Shown in pieces: positions 58,153 to 64,000 of a stretch of DNA of 64,000 nucleotides (its first letter is position 1; the number at the start of each line of letters is the position of its first letter). The notes below the pieces were generated by a model. The model was not told the origin of the DNA. It worked only from the letters and a program-made list of their open reading frames with translations, and ran no database searches. The position numbers and the translations under genes are program-made. The DNA is taken from the NCBI GenBank assembly GCA_051747425.1, contig JBNJGD010000006.1, positions 62,001-126,000 of the forward strand, written 5' to 3'. The stretch comes from HTCC5015 sp051747425. GTDB lineage: Bacteria > Pseudomonadota > Gammaproteobacteria > HTCC5015.

Positions 58153-58181
58153 AATATAGCGCGGGTATACGCCATGGACAA
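58153..58181 (-). promoter_or_regulatory. Sigma-70 promoter of the cold-shock gene
   Basis: On the minus strand TTGTCC (58181-58176), a 17-bp spacer, and TATATT (58158-58153). The 5' UTR of about 60 nt contains a GC hairpin. Confidence 0.7.
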
Positions 58182-58211
58182 GAATCGATGACAAGTATGT
58201 ACAAGTGTGCA

Positions 58212-58940
58212 CTAATCCAGGGTCATGCCTCCATCCAGCCCCTCGAGACGATCCTGGCGCTGTCGCCAGTCGGGCAGAAAGCGCTCCATCAGCTGATAAA
58301 AGGCCGGGCCGTGGTGAAACTCGCGCAGGTGACAGAGCTCGTGGACCAGCACCAGATCCCGGCACTCGGGGGCATGGCGCATCAGCTCCAGGTTCAGGGT
58401 GACACTGCCGCGCAGGGAGCAGCTGCCCCAACGGCTTTTCATTCGCCGAATCTTGAGCTGCGGCCGCGCCGCGCCCAGGCTCGGCGACATGACCGACCAC
58501 CAGCGCTCGAGCAGGTCTTCGAAGACCACACGGGCGCGCTGTCGGTGCCAGTCGTAGAGCACCTTCTCTACCCGCGACGGGTCGCCGGGCTCCAGGCAAT
58601 AGAGATGTAAGTGCGCTCCGTCGCGCTCCACGCGCTGCGGACTGCCGGCGTGGAGATAGAGCGTGTGGGGCTGGCCCTCTACATAGTGGCGGCTGCCGTT
58701 TTCGTAGCGCGCCCCCAGTTGCGGCCCCTGCTCCGGGCAACGGGCCAGACGCTCCAGAATCCAGTCGCCGCACTGACGAATGTAATCCTCGCCCCGGCGC
58801 TCGCTGGCACGCAGGGGCATGCGCAACTCGACCCGCCGGTCGGGAAAGACATAGACACCCAGAGACTTGCGCCGGGTCCGGCGCAGACGATAGTGGATAA
58901 GCTGTCCGCGATGGGCAAACTGGCGGGCACTGTCACTCAT
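58212..58940 (-). CDS. YgjP-like zinc metallopeptidase (DUF45/M48-like)
   Basis: 242 aa. Zn-binding HELCHLREFHHGPAFYQLM with a distal glutamate/His, and the preceding KSRWGSCSLRGSVTLNLELM; matches the YgjP/DUF45 family of predicted gluzincin proteases. Role unknown. Start MSDSARQFAH; a longer frame from 58961 has no support. A terminator for fadH ends just upstream. Confidence 0.93.
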   Translation of the reverse strand: MSDSARQFAHRGQLIHYRLRRTRRKSLGVYVFPDRRVELRMPLRASERRGEDYIRQCGDWILERLARCPEQGPQLGARYENGSRHYVEGQPHTLYLHAGSPQRVERDGAHLHLYCLEPGDPSRVEKVLYDWHRQRARVVFEDLLERWWSVMSPSLGAARPQLKIRRMKSRWGSCSLRGSVTLNLELMRHAPECRDLVLVHELCHLREFHHGPAFYQLMERFLPDWRQRQDRLEGLDGGMTLD

Positions 58941-58948
58941 GGCGATAG

Positions 58949-58975
58949 AAAAAAGGCGCACCCCCTGGGTGCGCC
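58949..58975 (-). terminator. Intrinsic terminator downstream of fadH
   Basis: On the minus strand GGCGCACCC-AGG-GGGTGCGCC followed by six U, beginning 29 bp after the fadH stop. It overlaps the upstream region of the ygjP-like gene. Confidence 0.9.
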
Positions 58976-59003
58976 GACAAGTTGACCCATTCGAGAGCGG
59001 GGA

Positions 59004-61034
59004 TCAGATGGCAATGCCTACCTCGAAGCCCTCGCGAATGGCCCGCTTGGCATCCAACTCACCCGCCAGTCGCGAACCGCCGATCAGGTGCGTGGGCAGA
59101 CCGGCGGCCTCCAGCTCTTCCTGAAGGTCGCGGCGCGACAACTGACCGGCACAGAGTACCACTGTGTCGCACTCGACCAGGCGCTTCTCCTCGCCATCCT
59201 TGAGACTGATGTGCAGACCCTTGTCGTCGATCTTTTCGTAGGAGGCGCCGGTGACCATCTCGACATTTTTCATGCGCAGGGCCGAGCGGTGAACCCAGCC
59301 GGTGGTCTTGCCCAGGCCCTTGCCCATCTTGGTTTCCTTGCGCTGAAGCATCACCACCTGGCGCGGCGGCGCTTCGGGTTCGGGCTTTTTCAGGGCACCG
59401 CGGTGGCTGTAACTGGTGTCGACGCCCCACTCCTCGTTGAATTTCCCGATGTCGAGGCTCGGTGGCGTGCCGTCGTGGACCAGCAACTCGGCGACATCGA
59501 AGCCAATACCGCCGGCGCCTACGATGGCGACTTTCTTGCCAACGGGCTTCTGGTGCACCACCACATCAATGTAGGAAAGCACTTTGGGGTGATCGACGCC
59601 GTCGATTTTGGGCACCCGGGGAATGATACCGGTGGCCAGTACCACCTCGTCAAAGCCGGCCTCGGTCAACTCCGCGGCACTGACTTTTTTGCCCAGTGCC
59701 AGCTTCACTCCGGTGTTCTTCAACTTGTTGTCAAAGTAGCGCAGGGTCTCGTAGAACTCTTCCTTGCCGGGGATCTTCTTGGCGATATTAAACTGCCCGC
59801 CAATTTGGTCGTCGGCGTCAAACAGGGTCACATCATGGCCCCGCTCGGCCAGCACGGTAGAGGCGGAGAGGCCCGCCGGACCGGCACCGACTACGGCCAC
59901 GCGCTTGGCGCTGGTGGTCGGTTCAATATTGAGCTCGGTCTCGTAGCAAGCGCGCGGATTGACCAGGCAAGTGGCTCGCTGGGCCTGAAAGATGTGGTCC
60001 AGGCAGGCCTGGTTACAACCGATACAGGTATTGATTTCCTCGGCGCGGCCCTCGGCGGCCTTGTTGACGAAATCCGGATCGGCCAGAAATGGACGGGCCA
60101 TGGAAATCATGTCGGCATCGCCACGGGACAAGATATCCTCGGCGGTCTGGGGATCATTGATGCGGTTGGTGGTCACCAGGGGCACATCGACATGTTCCTT
60201 CATACGCCCGGTAATCCAGGTGAAGGCGCCACGGGGAACCGAAGTCACGATGGTGGGGACCCGGGCCTCGTGCCAGCCAATACCGGTATTGATAATGGTG
60301 GCACCGGCGGCCTCAATGGCCTTGCCCAGAGTAACCACCTCTTCCCAGGTGTGGCCATCCTTGATCAGATCGAGCATCGACAGGCGATAAATGATGATGA
60401 AATCGTCACCGGCGGCCTCGCGCACGGCGCGAACCACTTCCACCGGCAGACGCATGCGGTTTTCAAAAGGGCCACCCCACTCATCGCGGCGCTTGTTGGT
60501 GTGGGTGACCAGAAACTGGTTGAGGAAATAGCCCTCGGAACCCATGATCTCGACACCGTCGTAGCCGGCTCGCTTGGCCAGCTTGGCACTGTTTGCGTAG
60601 TCGCGAATGGTGCGGCGAATGCCGCGGCCACTGATCTCGCGGGGCTTGAACATGGAAATCGGCGATTTGATCGCCGAGGCCGACACACACAGGGGGCTGT
60701 AGCCGTAGCGACCGGCGTGCAGGAGCTGAAGACAGATCTTGCCGCCCTCCTGGTGTACTCCGTCGGTGACCTGCTCGTGACGCCCCACTTCCCAGGGCAT
60801 GCTCAGCTTGCTGCCGAAGGGCGCCAGCCAGCCCTCGATATTGGGAGCAAAGCCACCGGTGACCATCAGGCCGGCGCCGCCGCGGGCGCGCTCGGCAAAG
60901 TAGGCCGCCAGCTTGGGGAAGTCTTTCTTGCGATCCTCCAGGCCCGTGTGCATAGAGCCCATCAGGACGCGATTGCGAAGGGTGGTAAAGCCGAGATCTA
61001 ACGGCTCGAGCATATGCGGATACGGTTTGGACAT
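59004..61034 (-). CDS. fadH: FadH, NADPH-dependent 2,4-dienoyl-CoA reductase
   Basis: 676 aa. N-terminal FMN-binding TIM barrel of the old-yellow-enzyme family (LEPLDLGFTTLRNRVLMGSMHTGLEDRKKDFPKLAAYFAERARGG), a [4Fe-4S] cluster motif CIGCNQACLDH...ATCLVNP (C-x2-C-x3-C-x11-C) and C-terminal FAD/NAD(P)H domains (VAVVGAGPAGLSASTVLAERGHDV; VAIVGAGGIGFDVAELL). Helps beta-oxidise unsaturated fatty acids. Start MSKPYPHM with GAGGAG upstream. Confidence 0.97.
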   Translation of the reverse strand: MSKPYPHMLEPLDLGFTTLRNRVLMGSMHTGLEDRKKDFPKLAAYFAERARGGAGLMVTGGFAPNIEGWLAPFGSKLSMPWEVGRHEQVTDGVHQEGGKICLQLLHAGRYGYSPLCVSASAIKSPISMFKPREISGRGIRRTIRDYANSAKLAKRAGYDGVEIMGSEGYFLNQFLVTHTNKRRDEWGGPFENRMRLPVEVVRAVREAAGDDFIIIYRLSMLDLIKDGHTWEEVVTLGKAIEAAGATIINTGIGWHEARVPTIVTSVPRGAFTWITGRMKEHVDVPLVTTNRINDPQTAEDILSRGDADMISMARPFLADPDFVNKAAEGRAEEINTCIGCNQACLDHIFQAQRATCLVNPRACYETELNIEPTTSAKRVAVVGAGPAGLSASTVLAERGHDVTLFDADDQIGGQFNIAKKIPGKEEFYETLRYFDNKLKNTGVKLALGKKVSAAELTEAGFDEVVLATGIIPRVPKIDGVDHPKVLSYIDVVVHQKPVGKKVAIVGAGGIGFDVAELLVHDGTPPSLDIGKFNEEWGVDTSYSHRGALKKPEPEAPPRQVVMLQRKETKMGKGLGKTTGWVHRSALRMKNVEMVTGASYEKIDDKGLHISLKDGEEKRLVECDTVVLCAGQLSRRDLQEELEAAGLPTHLIGGSRLAGELDAKRAIREGFEVGIAI

Positions 61035-61148
61035 CTTTTTCTCCTCGCGGCCAGCTGTCGGGCAGTGACCTGTGTGGTGTCGCTTTGTATAAAGTGGCTT
61101 CATTGTAATGGGGAGGGACCACCACACAAGTGAATAATGGCTTTTTTG

Positions 61149-61176
61149 GGCGAGCGGACGCTCGCCGGAATTTTTT
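61149..61176 (+). terminator. Plus-strand terminator with no upstream plus-strand gene
   Basis: GGCGAGC-GGAC-GCTCGCC followed by GGAA and TTTTTT. It sits between fadH (minus) and tRNA-Leu (plus). No plus-strand gene precedes it in the window. Confidence 0.6.
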
Positions 61177-61189
61177 GCGGTTCCGGGGG

Positions 61190-61217
61190 TTGTTGCGGCG
61201 AGCAAAACTCGTATAAT
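61190..61217 (+). promoter_or_regulatory. Promoter of tRNA-Leu
   Basis: TTGTTG (61190-61195), 16-bp spacer, perfect TATAAT (61212-61217), 15 bp before the tRNA, followed by GCGG, a stringent-type discriminator. Confidence 0.8.
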
Positions 61218-61232
61218 TCGCGGCTCACCTGT

Positions 61233-61319
61233 GCGGAAGTGGCGGAATTGGTAGACGCGCTAGCTTCAGGTGCTAGTGGCCGCAAGGCCGTGGAGGTTCA
61301 AGTCCTCTCTTCCGCACCA
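61233..61319 (+). tRNA. tRNA-Leu (CAG)
   Basis: 87 nt. Acceptor GCGGAAG pairs with CTTCCGC, discriminator A and encoded CCA. The anticodon loop TTCAGGT between CTAGC and GCTAG reads CAG. Long variable arm (GTGGCCGCAAGGCCGT) and GGTTCAAGTCC TPsiC loop fit tRNA-Leu. The 3' end of a minus-strand gene runs into it. Confidence 0.97.
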
Positions 61320-61744
61320 CTTTTTCCCTCTTCTGTTTTGTTCGAGCTCATCTCGACCGTCCGCTCGAGAAAGCGCTCCAGCGCGACCATATCGACGCCG
61401 CCGAGTCCCTTTAAATACAGACAGCACTGGCCCAGCTTGTGGCGACCAAGCTGTTTTGACAGCGCGCGGTCATCGACAAAACCGTGTGTGGAATAAATGA
61501 CCCACAGTCGCCGCCGCCAGCCCAGGCCCAGCATAAACCAGCTGCCCCGGCTGCCGCTGCCGCGCCGGTAATCCAGGCGGCCAAAGCCCACCAGGTCGTC
61601 CCGCCACAGCTCGCCACCCACCCCAGTGACACGCTCCAGCATGGCCTGCAATTGACGCCACTCCCCCTGCTCTTCGGGACTCATCGACGCCAACAGCTCC
61701 GACAACTGGCCCAGCGGGGCCGCGTATTGTTCCTCAATCGACAT
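61298..61744 (-). CDS. DUF1801 family protein
   Basis: 148 aa. Middle region GGELWRDDLVGFGRLDYRRGSGSRGSWFMLGLGWRRRLWVIYSTHGF is characteristic of DUF1801. N-terminal MSIEEQYAAPLGQLSELLASMSPEEQ, helical. The last codons and the stop are antisense to the tRNA-Leu 3' end, an overlap of about 22 bp. Function unknown. Confidence 0.85.
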   Translation of the reverse strand: MSIEEQYAAPLGQLSELLASMSPEEQGEWRQLQAMLERVTGVGGELWRDDLVGFGRLDYRRGSGSRGSWFMLGLGWRRRLWVIYSTHGFVDDRALSKQLGRHKLGQCCLYLKGLGGVDMVALERFLERTVEMSSNKTEEGKSGAEERT

Positions 61745-61811
61745 GTTCTGTCCGATCCGTTGTTCCAGCTGGCAACACGGTAGCGGACAAATGCTTAAGT
61801 AAAATGACAAA

Positions 61812-61833
61812 GCCCGCAGCAAAAGCTGCGGGC
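61812..61833 (-). terminator. Intrinsic terminator downstream of purA
   Basis: On the minus strand GCCCGCAGC-TTTT-GCTGCGGGC then TTTGTCATTTT, 25 bp after the purA stop. Confidence 0.9.
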
Positions 61834-61857
61834 CCTTGAAGAAACGAAAAAAACAGT

Positions 61858-63158
61858 TCAGGCGTCGTAGGGGTGGCGCAGGATGATGGTCTCGGTGCGA
61901 TCGGGACCCGTCGAAATGATATCCACCGGTGTTTCCACCACTTCCTCGATGCGTTGCAGGTAGCGGCGAGCGGCCTCGGGCAAATCCTCGAGGCGCTTGG
62001 CACCCACCGTGGACTCCTGCCAACCCGGCATTTCCTCGTAGACCGGCTCGCAGCGCTCGTAGGCATCGGCGCCAATGGGCGGCACCGAGACCGACTCGCC
62101 ATCGATACGATATCCGGTGCAGACCTGGATGGTATCGAGACCATCGAGCACATCCAGCTTGGTCACACACAGGCCGGAAACGCTGTTGATCTGTATCGAG
62201 CGACGCAGAGCCACGGCGTCAAACCAGCCACAGCGACGGGCGCGACCGGTGGTGGCGCCAAACTCGTGGCCCTTGGTGGCCAGGTGGTCGCCCATCTCAT
62301 CAAACAGCTCGGTGGGGAAAGGCCCTGAGCCGACCCGCGTGGTGTAGGCCTTGGTAATGCCCAGTACATAATCGAGATTGCAGGGACCGACACCGGTGCC
62401 GGTGCTGGCGCCGCCGGCAGTGGTATTGGAGCTGGTGACATAGGGATAGGTGCCGTGATCGATGTCCAGCAGTGTGCCCTGGGCACCCTCGAACATAATG
62501 TTGTCACCGTTGCGACGAATGGCGTCGAGACGGGCGGTAACATCGACGATCATCGGCGCCAGGCGCTCACCCTGGGCCAGCGCCTCTTCCAGCACCTGCT
62601 GGAAGTCGTAGCCCTCGGCCTTGAAGTAGTTCTTGAGGACAAAGTTGTGGTAATCGAGCACTTCGCCGAGCTTGGCGGCAAAGGCCTCGCGGTGCAGCAG
62701 ATCCCCCACCCGCAGGCCGCGGCGGGACACCTTGTCCTCGTAGGCCGGGCCAATGCCGCGACCGGTAGTACCGATGGCCTTGTTGCCCCGGGCCAGTTCC
62801 CGGGCCTGATCCAGCCCCACATGAAAAGGCAGAATCAGCGGGCAGGCCTCGGAAAGGCNNNNNNNNNNCGCCCGGTGGCCGGAACACCGTTTTGCTCGAG
62901 TTCATCGACCTCTTTGAACAGGGCCTCCATGGAGAGCACCACGCCGTTGCCGATCAGGCACTGAACACTCTCGCGAAGAATGCCCGAGGGGATCAGGTGA
63001 AGTACGGTTTTTTCACCGTTGATCACCAGTGTATGGCCGGCGTTGTGCCCCCCCTGAAAACGGACCACAGCGGCGGCGCGGTCGGTCAGCAAGTCGACGA
63101 TCTTGCCCTTGCCTTCATCACCCCACTGGGTGCCCAGGACGACTACATTTTTACCCAT
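61858..63158 (-). CDS. purA: PurA, adenylosuccinate synthetase (interrupted by an assembly gap)
   Basis: Makes adenylosuccinate from IMP and aspartate, first step to AMP. N-terminal GTQWGDEGKGKIVDLL (GTP-binding) and GGHNAGHTLVINGEK, then after the gap TTGRGIGPAYEDKVSRRG, GAQGTLLDIDHGTYPYVTSSNTTAGG and C-terminal ISTGPDRTETIILRHPYDA. Ten N at 62859-62868 interrupt it around residue 97-100 and, as written, shift the frame; the two halves are continuous with the family otherwise, so the gene is probably intact in the organism. Confidence 0.94.
62859..62868. other. Assembly gap (10 N) inside purA
   Basis: Runs of N interrupt the frame between GVPATGR and LSEACPLIL. A true gap of 5 bases would restore the frame and give R-L-R-L-S or similar, as in relatives; 10 is probably a placeholder. 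Confidence 0.95.
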
Positions 63159-63222
63159 AGTATTTCTGTTCGCTCATTCGAAAGTGCCACCTCGGTGGCT
63201 TGAAGATGGGCCACCTCGTGGC

Positions 63223-64000
63223 CTAGATATTGTCTACTTGCCACTGGCCATTGCGTTGACTCAGCACCCGGTCACAGCCCAGATCCCCGGGGTCGCTCTG
63301 ATCGCCCTCCAGGGCGTAGATCACCCGCTCGCCACGGACGCGCAGTGCAGACACGGCCTCCTCCATAGCGGCATCGCCGCCCAGGGGAGCGAGAATCGCA
63401 CCTGCTTCCTCTGCAGGCGGCTCTACCGCAGCCACCAGCGCCTGCAGGTCGGTACTGAAGCCGGTGGCCGGGCGGGCGCGTCCGTAGACCTCGCCAATAC
63501 CGTCGTAGCGACCACCGCGGGCCACCTCCCGGCCCTGCCCCGGAAGGTAGGCCGCAAACACGGCGCCGGTCTTGTAGTGATAACCGCGCAGTTCCGAGAG
63601 ATCGATGTGCAGGGGCAGCGCCGGTTCGTAGCGCTGCAGGCGCTCGGCGATAGCCTCGACCGAATCGATGGCGGCCAGTACATCATCGGGAGCACCCGCC
63701 AACTGTGCACGCGCCTGACCAATCACTTCCGGACCACCATTGAGATGAGCCAATGCGGCCAGATGGCGGCGTTGGGACTCCGGCAGCTCGCGCTCGGCCA
63801 GCCACTGTTCAATTTCGGGAATGGACTTGCGCTGCAAACGATCAAACAGCTCGGCCTCTTCGCGGGTGGAGAGACCGGCGTCCCGGGCCAGACCGCGGAA
63901 AATCCCGACATGGCCGAGATCGAGAGTAAAGCCGTCGAGACCGGCGGCGCGCAGGGTGGCCACCATCAGGCGCAGCACTTCCACATCCGACTGGGGGCCG
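63223..64000 (-). CDS. hisZ: HisZ, regulatory subunit of ATP phosphoribosyltransferase (3' part)
   Basis: Class II synthetase-like paralogue without aminoacylation activity, needed by the short HisG (27594-28232). The frame is open to the end of the window (reading GPQSDVEVLRL). Motifs: DLGHVGIFRGLARDAGL, DLSELRGYHYKTGAVFAAYLPG, VARGGRYDGIGEVYGRARPATGFSTDL. It precedes purA in the same direction, as in many proteobacteria. Upstream ~130 residues lie outside the window. Confidence 0.94.
   Translation of the reverse strand, partial: GPQSDVEVLRLMVATLRAAGLDGFTLDLGHVGIFRGLARDAGLSTREEAELFDRLQRKSIPEIEQWLAERELPESQRRHLAALAHLNGGPEVIGQARAQLAGAPDDVLAAIDSVEAIAERLQRYEPALPLHIDLSELRGYHYKTGAVFAAYLPGQGREVARGGRYDGIGEVYGRARPATGFSTDLQALVAAVEPPAEEAGAILAPLGGDAAMEEAVSALRVRGERVIYALEGDQSDPGDLGCDRVLSQRNGQWQVDNI

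Noticed and set aside
59088..61001. 637-codon plus-strand frame opposite fadH
   Set aside because: Long only because of high GC at third positions; no ribosome site, no domain; fadH on the other strand is unmistakable.

Overview
The window looks like a chromosomal segment of a high-GC, probably marine, gammaproteobacterium. The order lptC-lptA-lptB-rpoN-hpf-ptsN-rapZ next to murA/hisG, the short-form HisG with a separate HisZ beside purA, the Suf operon and the dense c-di-GMP and two-component genes all fit that class. The HPr kinase and mannose-type EIIA between ptsN and mgtE suggest a Cellvibrionales/Alteromonadales-like lineage. That placement is inference, because no 16S or other decisive marker is present.

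Layout. 1-2757: end of a suf Fe-S assembly operon (sufD'-sufS-sufT-sufE). 2758-3342: a repeat-rich gap with a possible miniature element and a candidate small RNA on the minus strand. 3343-6192: an HNH nuclease gene, hisC, and divergent rlmD. 6207-18119: accessory and housekeeping mosaic: metallo-beta-lactamase-fold hydrolase with divergent TetR gene, DUF924, secreted and lipoprotein genes, small membrane proteins sharing a C-terminus, a MerR regulator with a glutaredoxin-MauE membrane protein, two GST-like/membrane genes, a HigBA toxin-antitoxin pair, a carotenoid oxygenase and an HD-GYP protein. 18244-25030: an AT-richer island bounded by copies of a dispersed repeat; it holds a TetR-SDR pair, a Gabija anti-phage pair (gajB, gajA) and two integron-type gene cassettes with attC-like sites, one encoding a HEPN-like protein.

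25223-32307: minus-strand core genes hisD, a DAHP synthase inserted between hisD and hisG, murA, a YadGH-type ABC transporter and mlaC. 32492-44486: plus-strand envelope and nitrogen-PTS block: mlaA, CaCA antiporter, kdsD, kdsC, lptCAB, rpoN (with a near-perfect sigma-54 promoter upstream), hpf, ptsN, hprK, rapZ, EIIA, HPr, mgtE. 44511-52791: metabolic, repair and transport genes (SRPBCC, tag, S41 protease, PQQ-type sugar dehydrogenase, SLC13 symporter, metal-dependent hydrolase, GST, AGCS symporter). 52769-57779: a three-gene signalling operon (response regulator, hybrid histidine kinase, REC-PAS-GGDEF-EAL). 57876-64000: cold-shock protein, YgjP-type metallopeptidase, fadH, tRNA-Leu(CAG), DUF1801 protein, purA (interrupted by a 10-N assembly gap) and the 3' part of hisZ.

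The points most worth a second look are Gabija next to integron-type cassettes, the candidate small RNA at 3102-3250, the sigma-54 promoter on rpoN, the mer-like operator controlling a CueR-like regulator and a redox membrane protein, and the broken his gene order around a 20-kb mosaic.
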